Below, in pieces: positions 40,376-52,489 of a DNA stretch of 64,000 bases. Position numbers and translations under genes: made by a program. Each line of letters starts with the position of its first letter. Position 1 is the first letter of the stretch. A model generated the notes under the pieces. That model had not been told where the DNA came from. It ran no database searches and was given only the letters and a program-made list of their open reading frames with translations. The DNA comes from Macrotrachela quadricornifera (Eukaryota > Rotifera > Eurotatoria > Philodinida > Philodinidae), in the NCBI GenBank assembly GCA_022393335.1, contig JAJEKB010018933.1:1-64000 (forward strand). Reading direction: 5' to 3'.

Positions 40376-41404
40376 TTACATGATTGTTAAATAAATTTCA
40401 TGTCTTTGTGTTTGAGAATTCCAATTAAGTGAATTAACATGAAAAAAAGTCGCTGGTCTCATAATAACTTCTTGTTCATGTGGTGATACAGAAAATTTTT
40501 GTACATCAGTAAGACCTTGTCTTGATGATATTGATAAATATCTTTTAGGTAATTCAATAATAAAAAGAACATTTCCTTTAAAAGCATTAGCTCGTTCTAT
40601 TGAATGACTTAATGAAGTAAACGAAGAAAAAAATCCACATTGAAAAAATTTCATTGTTTGATATTGTTCAATTTGTTCAATTGTTAATTTTGCTGTACGA
40701 TAAACAATCATTGGTTGATGAGTTGAATAATATGATAAAGCACAATCAAGAATCATAGCATATGGACCTAATGTATATAATTTACTTGTCCATTTATATG
40801 TATCTTGATTAGAATAATTATCATCAGCTAAACGTAAAATATAATTTAAAATTTTATAAAGAAAACTTTCAACTGTATATAATTGAATAATACATGCATA
40901 TATTTCATCTAGAGAAGAAAATTTTTTTTCTAATAATTTATTTGCCATTTTTTTAGCTAAATCAATTTCATTTGCAATATATCCTTCATCAATAATACCT
41001 TGAGCAATTAATTCAATAATAAAATGTTTTGTTTTAATATTTTTTAATTTTTTTATTGTTATTATTTTTTGACGTTGACATTCGAATATAAATAATGAAT
41101 AATATGAAATATAATTAAATTGTACAGATGATTTTGGTATAATTGGTTCATATAAAAAACGTTCTTCACGTAATATATAACGATATATTTGTCGTTGACG
41201 ATTACGATCATTTTTATTTATTTGAATATTATTTATAAAATCAATTTCATAATTTTCTAATTCAATTTTTGTTAATTGATTTCTATATGCATTTTCAATT
41301 AATTCATTTTCAATTGATGTATAATTTATCCATTGAAATTTTATTTCTTTTGACCATGGATCATCAGCACCATTCCACATCCATTGTATATTTGATGATA
41401 TCAT
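40376..41404 (-). CDS. WWE-domain mono-ADP-ribosyltransferase
   Basis: A 342-residue intronless frame. The N-terminus is a WWE domain (about 7-80): WMWNGADDPW, FQWINYTS, IENAY, YEIDF and the terminal R-Q-I-Y-R signature, which usually binds poly-ADP-ribose fragments. The C-terminal ART domain (about 185-335) has the arginine-ART set: MIVYRTAKL (Arg), FFSSFTSLS (Ser-x-Thr-Ser) and EQEVIM (Glu-x-Glu), so it looks catalytically competent, unlike the ART at 26483-27261. No signal peptide, hence probably cytosolic or nuclear. WWE-ART fusions are a known bdelloid type. It is divergent from the GPCR gene at 42064, sharing a 660-base upstream region. Confidence 0.85.
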   Translation of the reverse strand: MISSNIQWMWNGADDPWSKEIKFQWINYTSIENELIENAYRNQLTKIELENYEIDFINNIQINKNDRNRQRQIYRYILREERFLYEPIIPKSSVQFNYISYYSLFIFECQRQKIITIKKLKNIKTKHFIIELIAQGIIDEGYIANEIDLAKKMANKLLEKKFSSLDEIYACIIQLYTVESFLYKILNYILRLADDNYSNQDTYKWTSKLYTLGPYAMILDCALSYYSTHQPMIVYRTAKLTIEQIEQYQTMKFFQCGFFSSFTSLSHSIERANAFKGNVLFIIELPKRYLSISSRQGLTDVQKFSVSPHEQEVIMRPATFFHVNSLNWNSQTQRHEIYLTIM

Positions 41405-42063
41405 TATAAAATATATTCTTTTAATAAATAAAATTCAAGTCAATATATTTATTCAGATAGATTGTTAAAGATTAGTTTTATTGATCTTGACTTTTATATG
41501 ATTTATCTTTATCTATAAGAGGTTTTATCAATGTAAAACAATATTTACAAATGATGTTGGAAAAAGAAAAAAAATGTTTTATGATAATCATCATTTATAA
41601 TGATTTAAATATTCTATCTGATTATTATACTTTTTATCTGAAGATTTTCAATGTCTATAATGTAACGAAATGAATATCAAATTAGATACTGAGATATCTT
41701 CAAACATTGAACTTTAGAAGATGATATGTCTTTCAAATCAAATAAAATTGCTTAAATAAATACTAGATAGAAAAATTAGACAATTCGTGCGTATTTTTCT
41801 TCAAGTTAACGTCATTATATATTGATCTAAACTCTAACTTAGTATCTAAACAAATTAATATCATTCTCTTTTAATTTGTGTACAGAAGCATGAATAATAT
41901 AAAAAAATAAATTGTTATAATTTCGTTGAATGAACTGAAAATTTACGGATGAATAGATGTTTTTCTTTTTTTTTGTATTTAAACATACAGAAGTCACATT
42001 ATTATAACAAAGTTGTTTTTCTTTTTTAATTAAAAATAAAACCCATAGTATTTGCATACTAAA
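41405..42063. promoter_or_regulatory. shared upstream region of two divergent genes
   Basis: These 660 bases separate the starts of the WWE-ART gene (minus) and the second GPCR (plus) and must contain both promoters. I see no defined core element, only AT-rich sequence with T-tracts. Confidence 0.4.
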
Positions 42064-43081
42064 ATGTCAATATCATTATCTAATGTTGGAAGAATAATAA
42101 ATATTTATTGTGGAATACCAGTTTTTATTACTGGATTATTTGGAGAAATTCTTAATATAATTGTATTTATTAGTCTTCGAACATTTCGACAAAATTCATG
42201 TGCATTTTATTTAACAATTATGTCTATTATGAATATTGGTCAATTATTTAGTGGACTTTTTTCACGTATTATGACAACTCTATTTGGTGTTGATGGTACA
42301 CAAAGTTCATTATTTTATTGTAAATTTCGACCATATCTTTTTCAATTATGTACATCAAGTTCATTAATATGTTTTGCTTTAGCTACATTTGATCAATATT
42401 GTGCAACTTGTTTACATCCTTATTGGCAACAATGGTGTAAAATAAAAATAGCTAAACGTTTAGTATTAATAAATATTATTTTTTGGTCTTTACAAGGTAT
42501 TCCATATTTAATTTTATTTCAACATATTTATTCATCTACAAATCAAATAATTTGTACTAGTACAAATTATATTTTTTCTCAATATCGTTCTTATGTTGTT
42601 ATATTGATTTTTTTGGGTATTTTACCTATATCTTTAGCTGCTTTATTTGGTTTAATGGCTTATCGTAATGTACGACAATTAGTTCATCGTACAGTACCAA
42701 TTATTCGACGTGAATTAGATAAACAATTAACTACAATGGTTTTAATACAAGTTATTGTAAATGTTTTTACTTTATTACCACATACTATTGTTAATACTCT
42801 TATAACAAGTCCAATTTTTATGAATAATTTAGATATTCAAACAACACTTCAATTTATTATAACTATAACTCTTCTTGTTTACTATACATACTTTGCAGTA
42901 AATATTAAATAAAATACAAAATTAATATATTTTTTTTTTGTTATTTTAGAGTTCGTTTTATATATATATATGTGCATCTGAACGATTTCGTAGACAATTA
43001 ATTTATGTATTATTTAAAATTCATTTTCATCGTTGGAGACGTCCAGTAATAAATATTAATCGTGTTAAACCAGAAATATAA
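42064..43081 (+). CDS. rhodopsin-like (FMRFamide-receptor-like) GPCR, two exons
   Basis: Exon 1 42064-42897 (278 codons, ends TTTGCA|GTAAAT) and exon 2 42950-43081 (SSFYIYICASERFRRQL..., stop TAA) join in phase 0 to give 321 residues. TM1 has GLFGEILNIIVF, TM3 ends TFDQYCAT (a DRY variant), TM5 is near YVVILIFLGILPI, TM6 near TTMVLIQVIVNVFTLLP, and TM7 is split by the 52-base intron. A basic helix 8 follows. A/T-ending codons dominate. It belongs with the gene at 39019-39912, with low sequence identity but the same intron position, so they descend from one ancestor. The ligand is unknown. Confidence 0.88.
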
Positions 43082-44878
43082 ATAACAATGAATATTAATT
43101 TGTAATTATTATCCAATTAATGTTGTATTTATGATCTATTTCTCTTTTTGTTCTACATGAAAAAATACATCATGTAAATTAAAAAGTTTTATTTATAGCA
43201 TTGTTATTCTAATTAGTACATGTTGTTTTTTCATCATATATTTTTAAAACAAATTATATACAAAAGAAAAATTTTCAATAATTAGATGAACTTTTCTGAA
43301 ATAATTAAAGATCAGTTCAAAGAATGATAAAATATAAAAATAATTTATTTTGATGATATTATTCATTCTTTCGGAATTTGAAGTACTGAATGATGCAATT
43401 GTATTCCAAAATAATTCGATTACTTTATACTTTCATCAGCATCTTCCAAGGATTCATTGAGTACTTATGAATTCTATTGAGATTTACTGGAATCTACTGA
43501 AGTGAGGATGGATGAGCTTGGGCACTATAAGCAAGACTGTAGTATATTCCACTTAATATTTATAGTCTATTATAATTATTATAGATTTTTATGATTATTT
43601 ATTAATCGTAACAAGTCTCTACAAATTGTTTTATACGTGCTTATAGACGCGTATAGTAGTTTATGAATTTAACTTTCATCTGTGCCCTTCCAAAGGAATG
43701 CCCTTGTGCTATCCCTGTGAAGAAATATAAGCATAGGCCAAAAACTAAATTTTAAAATTTTAAAGTTTTGATGAAAATATCAACGATACATGACGTATGT
43801 ATGAAATATAAAATGTAAAAGAAATTTCAACAATTGGCTGAGTCATGGATCTGGTAGGGTTAAGATGTCTGTCACGTCCATGAGTGCAAAATTCCTACAC
43901 TTAATACTTCAATATTTCTTTTAAATTCGATTTCATAAGTGGAACTATAGGATTTATACGAAAAAGGAATCTTCTCTTTCAGAAACTATAAATTCATTAG
44001 ACAAAAGGAAAAGAATTAATAAAACTTAAGCATAAAGAAAAATCTTCGATCACAACAATAAAACTTAAAATTTATTTTGTTGATATAAAGTAATACTAAA
44101 AAAGGTCTCATAATCCAGTTTTTAACAATTGATAATATTTATTTTGTTTGTTTAATTTTTTTTCAGTAGACCTTCATATTTCAAATGCAATTCAATTTCA
44201 ATATAATTCTATATTTTAATCTACATACAGACACTTATTTATTATTCTAAAGATTGAGTTATGTGTCGCATTGAATAAGAAGCCAAAATAGAAGCTCTTC
44301 TTTCAATTTAATTATTTTTTTTTTTATTGCTTTATATTAAAAAGAAAGCAAAGTTAAAATGACCCGCAACGAATTATTTATATGGTAGATATCTGATTGA
44401 TTTTCGAAGAATATTATTACAATACACTAATGTTCAAGTTTATTTAACATCCTTGAGTTTAATCACAAACTTTGCATTGTACATACAAAAATTATAAAAT
44501 CTAAGTTTTGTCAGTTAGATTTTAAGAAAATGTGAAAGGATGAATAATATTATCAGCTCACTTTCGCTTATATAGCGAGTTTTTATTTTTATAACATTCA
44601 TGACTTTGTATTAAATATAACAAATAAAAATATATTAATATTCAACTTTTTTTATTAGAAAATCTATTTGATGAAATCTGAGTGGCTCACATCTAGCTGT
44701 AAGAAGCCTTTATGTAGCATAAATTTTCTCATTGTATACAAACTTATAAAATATCTCTTTGTTTATTTAGTTTCTCTCTTCTAGCTGTAATATACAATAC
44801 GATACATCAGTGAAGTCAAAAATAAACTTTCATTTGCCTATTGAATACAACAGTGCACATCCGAATTGTAACATTACA
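43082..44878. other. intergenic, nothing recognised
   Basis: About 1.8 kb with no supported frame. The upper end may contain an upstream exon or promoter of the next gene, because the frame used by its first exon is open upstream of 44879 to a possible acceptor (TTCTAG at 44779-44784). Confidence 0.35.
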
Positions 44879-46882
44879 ATGAAAATCAAGCCAATACTCG
44901 TAAAAATAAGACAAGATAAGCATCCGCATCCAGTACCCTTAACTACATGTGCAGATTCGCCCAATATTTTATGTGATGGTTTACGATTGGCTCCATCTGT
45001 CGATAAAGTTTCTCATCAAGTGCGTAAATCATCATTTCATTTTTTGCTTTTCTTTTTACCAGTCATTTGAGTCTAGTATCATCATTAATTGAAAAAAAAA
45101 GATAAGAAATCTTCGTTTTTCATCCATATAACTAATCGATCACCAAAAAATAATATTCATCCACCGAATAATTAGGCTGCTAATTCTCACTACATTTTAT
45201 TCTTGGTCATATTCTTAAAATCATTGATTATTTCTATTTTCTCTTTATTTAAATAGATGCCAACTGTTTTGGCTACACGTTATCATCAAGATAAATTCCA
45301 AACTGCCGTGATGAAAGTAGAGAAGGAGGATAGACGACATAAGAAATATAGAAAAGATAAACCTATCCTTCACAAGAATGTAATTGCAACAGTTCAAGAT
45401 AAATCAGCCAAACAAATTGTTAGCCAAAAGTTTGATGAATCAGTAAACAATCAAATGCATACCGACAATGCCATCGAAGTTACTTCAGATTCTCAGTCAT
45501 CAATACAGGTAAAATATGATAATAAGGAGCATGTTCATTTTTAAGATCTATACAGTTAATTACTCTATTATTGAAGATTTGGCAATTGTTTAATTTTCGT
45601 TCTATGAACAAGTTCGTATTGGAAATATATAGATCTTCATTCAATTTTAGGAATGATCTAAAGTTCTAGCTTCACACAAAATTCAACAAAGAGTCTTAAT
45701 GAAGTAGTTCTCCAGACTGATAGACCAATCATTGTAATAAAAATATGACGTTTTCTATAAATGATTTTTATGTATATTTTCTACACTTTTCCCCTTTGAT
45801 CAATAGGTAACTTATTTTGAAATCATACAAAAGCTAATATTAAGAAATAGATTTTAAGCATAAGCTTATGCATATTGCCCGGTAGTCGTCTTTTCTTTAA
45901 CATTTCATACAGTAATAGATATTGAAGCCTTAGAAAACAGAATAGAGATTGATTACAAGTCAGAAGATAAAGTGAAAGAGCTTTGAGAATGTATTTTAGA
46001 AGAATAATGATTGATCAACAAGTATTTTTTGATAATAAATTAAGATACTTATAATAAAAGGGCGTGTACTGTAAGTTAAATTGATTAGTCATATTCTGGT
46101 CAAATAATCATTCTTACCGAGAAATTAACGAATTTAAAATATGAGATCCTGTTACCTTGCCTAGAGAGAGATATTTAAATTTAAAAATATGTGAAATGTA
46201 GGTATAAAAATGATTTAGAGAAGATTTTCTTCACTATTATAAGGGCAGAATCTAACGTTGTTTGGAGTAATTACGAGATTTGTAGAAATCCTGTTTTATA
46301 TGACTCGAACAATATCATGTTTTGTCCTTATAATAGTGCAGAAAACTTTCTTTGATTCATTTTTATACTTAAATTTCACATACCTTAAAATTTAGATGTC
46401 TCCCTCTAAGTAAGTTAACAACAGCTCATAGTTTAAATTCGTTAGTTTACGGTGAGAGTTCATTTTTTGATTCTATGATAATACTGAAACTAAAATGAAA
46501 CTATTTATCCCTTTTCTCTTGTTTATATTCATCTTTTGAATTAATTCAGACAATTGACTCACAACCAGATAAAGTGGATTTTCAAGATATCCATCATCAA
46601 ACATCGAACAGAAATAAAAGGATTCGGCAAATAATTATTTTATATTTTCTCTTATCAAGTTTTAAAAATGTTCAATTAGGCATTTAAAACACATTCGTTG
46701 CCAATATGCGCCTGTCTGCTTAATTCTGTCTCCACTTGCTCTTCTTATTCTTGGGGTGGGAATTGCTGCAATGATTATCGCCTTGATCAACATCCCTAAA
46801 ACGACAATAACAACAACAATAACACCGATGACAACAACAACAATAACATTGACAACAACAACAACAATAACATCGACAACAG

Positions 46883-46916
<34 letters not shown>

Positions 46917-48429
46917 AACAACGATAACAACATCGACAACAACAACAATAACATCGACAACAACAACAACAACATCAACAGCAACAACGATAACAACATC
47001 GACAACAACAACTACAGTTACTACTTCGACAAGTGGTATGTAGTAGACTAAATTATTCATATTCTATCTAAAGACGTTGTTTTGAAAATCTTGCTTGACT
47101 GTATACTTAAACCTATTGATGTGGAAGATACTGTTACGTAATTTAGGACTCTGAAATGATAAAGAAAAGTTTTTAGATAGCTATTCCATTGCTGAAGTAC
47201 TAGATGTGCATAGAAATAATCAATTAGAAAATTGATGGAAGATAGGCGAAACAAATGTTAAATTTTTTTTTCTTTTGGATGAACATGAATCAAATGAATA
47301 ATTACGTCCAGACCTTTACTCTTAAATATGATTTGTATAGCTAAACAGTTGAACACTGTAATTTAGAGTGAGCAGACATCAGCACATCTGTTGTATACAT
47401 TTATTTTGAGCTTTAAGTTTACTTTGAGAATGCAAGGGTCATTTTGAAATGTTTTTGTTTTAGAATTTTTGCCTTATTTGAGAAGTATAATAGATTATCT
47501 CAACTTGGCATGATCAACAAAGGTCTAAGTTTTCGAATATCATGTCTAATACCAGTATAATGTGTGGAATACTCTATATAGAACTATCCATGTCGAGTCA
47601 TCCAATAAAACATAATAAGTCAAAAATCAACTAAAAACAAGTATATTTTCCGAGCTGTCTCTTTTTTTTTTGTTAAACTTATATTCACTCGAAATTCGGT
47701 CAATATGAAATTCGTCTGAATAGAATCTATTACATAATAAATAAGCCTATGCTCTATCTTGTAGGATGTGGATCAACATGCCAAAACACACTTCTGCTTA
47801 GTGACACAAATACTGCTACAGTTCAAACATTGGTTAATAGTTTACAATCTGCAGGTTTAACAGTTAACTATATATCTGGTGGTATAACAACTTATACTGG
47901 TTCTCCAGCTGCATCTTCTTATGGTTTAATAATTTTAATCACTGGTAATCTTATTGGAACAGATATGCCAACTAGTGGACAACAATCAATTGTAAATACT
48001 CAGCAAAATAATGGTACTGGCGTAATAATAACAGAATGGGGAGCATATCAGGTTTTGTCTGGAAGATGGACTACACTATCTCCACTTTTTTTAGCATCAC
48101 GTGTAACAGGTGTCACTGGAATTATGTCATACACTTTAGTTAATAGTGGACATCCAATATGGAATGGTTTAGCAGCTTCTTTTACGACATCTGTATCCTT
48201 TCAATATAGTACATTAGGTACACCTCACAATGGAAGCATAATCGTAGCAAACTGTACAGTGTGTGGTACAGCTGCAGTAATGGTTCGTCCTTCATCAGGA
48301 ACTGCTGGTCGTATAGTACAGTTAGCTCATGCTGGTCATTACAGCACCAGTGGATTTAATTGGGGAAATGATGCAAATGTTGTAACCATGATGATCAATG
48401 CAGTTAAATGGGCAGCTCAAATTATTTAA
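44879..48429 (+). CDS. type II membrane protein: Thr-rich stalk and GATase-like ectodomain
   Basis: Five exons fit in phase: 44879-45019, 45257-45508, 46550-46626, 46680-47035 and 47765-48429, for 496 residues. The first about 158 residues are cytosolic and basic (KVEKEDRRHKKYRKDK). One transmembrane helix follows (about 168-192, VCLILSPLALLILGVGIAAM), then about 80 residues of Thr-rich, mucin-like stalk, then a globular domain with LLLSDTNTATVQTLVNSLQSAG, YGLIILITG and GVIITEWGAY, which resembles the class I glutamine-amidotransferase/ThuA-type fold without an obvious Cys-His-Glu triad. Intron 3 (53 bases) would need a GC-AG pair; introns 1 and 2 have weaker support. The 5' end is uncertain. 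Substrate unknown. Confidence 0.6.
46108..46462. repeat. foldback / MITE-like inverted repeat in an intron
   Basis: Arms of about 140 bases (about 46108-46250 and 46320-46462) are inverted, imperfect copies, for example AAATTAACGAATTTAAAATA against the complement AAACTAACGAATTTAAACTA, and CACTATTATAAGG on both. It sits in intron 2 of the type II membrane protein gene. No TSD is clear. Confidence 0.6.
46797..47028 (+). repeat. imperfect trinucleotide microsatellite inside a coding exon
   Basis: About 230 bases built from ACA with ATC, ATA and GCA variants encode the Thr-rich stalk of the membrane protein. The length is likely to vary between alleles, and other frames look open because of the repeat. 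Confidence 0.8.
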
Positions 48430-49473
48430 CATTTCATGCTTGCTTTTAATTAATGTATCTTGAACTATTATTTGTCTTTTGCTGTTTATCACGATGAATT
48501 GTATAATCGAAAATTTAATCTTATAATTTTATTTATATATATATATGTGCGGAGAGAGTTTGAAAATTTTTTTGTATGATCAGAGATGACCAAAAGCAAT
48601 GCATATTGAAGATGTGGAATGAAGAAAGTTAATGGATTTTTTCGTATCAAAGCGAGTACTTATTTTTTTAATGGTCTAAAATTTAAGATAATATTGTTGC
48701 TTCCGACTGACTTTTCTAACAAGAAGTTGGTATTCGAAAAGCTTCATAAATGAATAGATACCTATAGAGAATATTTTGTGAAGAGAAAATTATTGCAGGA
48801 AAAGGACAGAATTTCTATTTTCTTTTGTAAGCTTGCCTACTTAGATAGAGAAGTCGAAAAATTAGCGCAAATTACTCAGCTTTTTTTTAGTTAATGTCTA
48901 TTTTGATAAGATTTTTAATAAAAACAGCAGTTTTCAATAGCATTTTCTCATTGATTCTAGTATTATAGGAAGATTTTTCGCAAAGAATGCACAAAATCAT
49001 CGATGAAAACTGTATTTTTTGTTCAAAAACCTTATCAAAATCGACTTCGGCGAAAAAACTGAGTAGTTTGCTCTATTTATTCATAAAACTAGTCCTTTTT
49101 CAAGATTTCTGACTGTCTGGATTCCGTGAAGTATCGTCGTACGAAACTTTCGTTATTTATCGATGATTTATTGTAAAATCATCGAGTTATTCTCAGTTGA
49201 AATTTCATACTGTCGAAAGGCAGCTATGTTTGTAGTGGTTGTTGAAAAATGAAGTTCTTATCTAAATAAAATTTTTTTTTTTCACCAATATTGAACAAAT
49301 AGACGAAAAGAGATTTCTGGACTACACTCGTACATAACTTTTCAAAATATAATAACATATACGCAAATTTTGAAGATTTCAAAAATTTTCTTCTATAATT
49401 TGATGATGAAATATAATTTGACAATTAATTTAGGATCTAGATGTTCATGTAATTGTTATCTTGATTAGGCTTG
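48430..49473. other. intergenic with an inverted repeat
   Basis: No gene. A TA run lies at 48534-48547. Arms at about 48869-48945 and 48990-49071 are inverted copies around TACTCAG and GATTTTGATAAG phrases, suggesting a degenerate foldback of about 200 bases. The minus-strand frame at 49224-49424 shows no motif. Confidence 0.35.
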
Positions 49474-49571
49474 TACATAGGACACTACAAAAGTTTTTTC
49501 ATCCGGCTCTTCTAAAAGTTTTGAAGTGTTTAGAAGAGTCGGATGAAAAAACTTTTGTAGTGCCCTATGTA
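49474..49571. repeat. near-perfect 98-base hairpin
   Basis: Two 43-base arms (49474-49516 and 49529-49571) are inverted copies with two mismatches and a 12-base loop. The ends read TACATAGG / CCTATGTA, compatible with a tiny TA-targeting foldback, and the inner part contains CACTACAAAAG. Transcribed, it would give a long dsRNA hairpin. Confidence 0.75.
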
Positions 49572-49859
49572 TTATGAAATATTTTTTTTAAAAAAGAATT
49601 TTCTTAGTATTAATTTATATATTCCAAATTCAACAAAATCTACATATTACATAATTAAAAAATATTACTTAATAAAATAAGTCATCATCATCTCCATTAT
49701 ATATTTATTCTTCTTTATGAAAACAATTGATTTGTAGCGCCCTCTATTATCACTTTATTTGATTTTCTCAACTTTTTTGTCCAATTATAAACTTATATTC
49801 TCATCAAAAAGAAAAATTTCAATCACTTCTAATCTAGATTTTCTTTTAAAAAAAAAACG
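49572..49859. other. upstream flank of SHQ1
   Basis: About 290 AT-rich bases between the hairpin and the SHQ1 start codon, presumably containing the promoter. No motif is named. Confidence 0.35.
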
Positions 49860-51305
49860 ATGTTAATTCCACGTTTTTCATTATCTCAAACATCAACACA
49901 TCTATTAATAACAATTCGATGTCCATATGTTAAATTTTCATCAGTAAATGATGATAATAATGGCATTGAAGTTGATTTATCTACATCTAATGAATTTTAT
50001 TTTGCTTGTAAACCATATTATCTTCATTTATATTTACCTGGTCGTGTTATTGATAAAGATATACCTGAATATAAATATGATATTAATACATCATCATTTA
50101 TATTTACATATGAAAAAGAAAATCCGAATGAAGATTTTCAAGATCTTGATATGATAACGAAATTACTTAATAAAGAAAATAAAATTTCAACAAATACAAT
50201 TGAAGAAATTAATCAAGTATTAAATAATGAAGAAGATAATGATGATGATGAAGATGAACCATTATGGAATCAAATGAGACAACTTGAAATTAATGGTTAA
50301 ATTTTTAAAAAAAAAATTTTAATTTTTCTTTTTTATTATTATTATTTTTCTTTTAGATCAACCAAAAGATGATTTAATTTCATCATATTCATATGGTTTT
50401 AATCATCAATATAAAGGAATATTATCAAATTTTGATTCAGAATATTCTTTAATTTTTGATAATCAAACACCTGATACATTATCAACATCATCAATTCGTT
50501 CCTATCGTTTAAATAAAGAACAATTAGATTTTAATTTAGAACATTATTTAATTGATAAATATGAATTAAATGATGATTTATTATTTGATTATAAATTTAT
50601 TCTAAATAATCAATTAAATGATCAAGATCGAGATGATTTAAAAAATCTTAAATATAAACAATTTTTAATTGATGATCAAATACCAATTTATTTAGGACTT
50701 ATTGATTTACTTTATGCATTTGCTTATGATCAACGTATTACACAGTAAATATAAAAAATTTTATATCTAATATATAAAAATTTTTTTTTTTCTATAGAGG
50801 TGAACCATGTTGTGAATCTCCATGGAATATTCATAAATTATCATCAACACTTTCATGGTTTGATTCATTTACTGATCTTCCATCAGTTTTAATTTCATGT
50901 TGTCGTCGAACATTAATTTATCCACTTATTCGTTCATTTAAATTAGCAAAAAAATGTCTATTTGATGTTATTAATATATTTTCAATGGGAAAATGTGTAA
51001 TACTTCAATGTTTACTTCAAATGAGACGTTTATTTCTTGATGAAGAACATCGTTATTTATTAAATACACTTTATTTAAATGATTATTGTTTATGGATACA
51101 AACAGAATGTCATACAAAATGGTTAAATTCATTAATAGATGCAATCAAACATATGATTAAATATGAACTTGATGAAAATAATTTAGGATTAAATTTTCAA
51201 GAAAAAATTTTTTCATGGAAAGTTACAGTACATGATGCTAGTGATAGTGATGATGATGATTGTTTATCATCATCATCAGCATCAGATGATAAAGAGAATT
51301 GTTAA
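49860..51305 (+). CDS. SHQ1: SHQ1, H/ACA ribonucleoprotein assembly chaperone
   Basis: Three exons, 49860-50295, 50357-50744 and 50798-51305, join in phase to give 443 residues. The N-terminus is a CS (p23-like) domain: MLIPRFSLSQ, then VDLSTSNEFYFACKPYYLHLYLPGRV, which closely follows the SHQ1 pattern. The SHQ1-specific domain follows, with YSYGFNHQYKGIL, IPIYLGLIDLLYAFAYDQRIT, then SPWNIHKLSSTLSWFD and the RRTLIYPLIRSFKLA region. The tail is acidic and Ser-rich. SHQ1 binds newly made dyskerin/Cbf5 and hands it to H/ACA snoRNPs, so it is needed for rRNA pseudouridylation and telomerase RNA. The introns are 61 and 53 bases, the first with the weak donor GTTAAA. AATAAA lies at 51311-51316, just past the stop. 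Confidence 0.92.
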
Positions 51306-52489
51306 AGTTTAATAAAAGTTTTCTAAAAAATATCTAAAGATTTATTGATTCTTCAAAATAACGATAAGTAAAATGCATTATAAATAGCATATAACTAGGT
51401 TCAATTTATTTCATAAAAAATATAAAATATCTTGACACATTATATTCAGGTTTGTTTTGAAACAAAATCTGCGGTTTTCATAAGCCATAAAATGAAAAAC
51501 TTTCACAATAAAATTATGCTTTGTTCATATGTGTTAATGCACTCTTGACAATACTTTAACTGAAAGGGGTCATAGAATTCTTGTGTTGTTTAAAAAAAGT
51601 GAGATTTCTGTATTTCAATAAACGGTGATAGATTTAAATATAGCACTTATAAATTCCGTTTCTAATAATAAAAACTTAGTGTATTCATGTATTATTTAAA
51701 AAAAATTTTGCTGACAGAGTTAATCAAGTCAGATCTATTTTTCATTTGAGATAACTAATTTACACATATAAACATGTCTCAATCCATCAAACGAACACTA
51801 CTATAGAGTAATAGCTGCACTAAGATAAAAAAAAAGGTAGAATTTTTCATATTAACATTTGTGAACAAGGTTTATTGACACATAAATGTTTTCACAGTTA
51901 TATGACCGCAATCGCTGACACGAGCTTGAGAACAGAATGTATTTTTTCTGATATTTTATTATGAAAGCATAAACGAGAAAGTACTAGTTTTTGAGATTTT
52001 GTGATGAGTGACTCAAAAATAGACGAGACAAATGAGCTAAAAATTTTAAGGTGGAAAACCTATTGAGTGAATCGATGCTATCTTCAAATGTCTAAACAAA
52101 ATCTTTATATGAATAAGAAAATTTACTCAATGAACTTTGAGGCTATTATTCTGTGATGGAAATATCAGTGAATGTGTAACACTGAGATTCCAATAATAGT
52201 TGAAAACTAAAAAACTCATATTTCCTCATGATTACAATCATGAAAATCGTTAAAGATAAGCAAAATAGACTAGTTTTAGTAACTTAAGAAAATTTTCAAA
52301 ATGAAGAAAAGATCGGTAAAAATCGATGAAGACCGGAGCTGACTGGTTCCAAGTCTGAAGTAGATATACAAAACAGTTTCTCAGAATGTCTACAAAAAAT
52401 AATAAAATGGTACAAGAAATTGTTTTTTCCTTTATTTGATATTACTGTGCAGAACTCTTAAGTCATCTATAACTTGCTCGAGAACTCAT
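51306..52489. other. intergenic, nothing recognised
   Basis: AT-rich, beginning with the SHQ1 polyadenylation signal. No gene is supported. I looked here for the left end of the piggyBac relic whose right end is at 52803 and did not find it. Confidence 0.35.

Noticed and set aside
46662..47060. A minus-strand Val/Asp-rich frame of 132 codons and a Leu-rich one
   Set aside because: Artefacts of the ACA/ATC microsatellite; the plus-strand frame is the coding one because it joins in phase to the TM and ectodomain exons.
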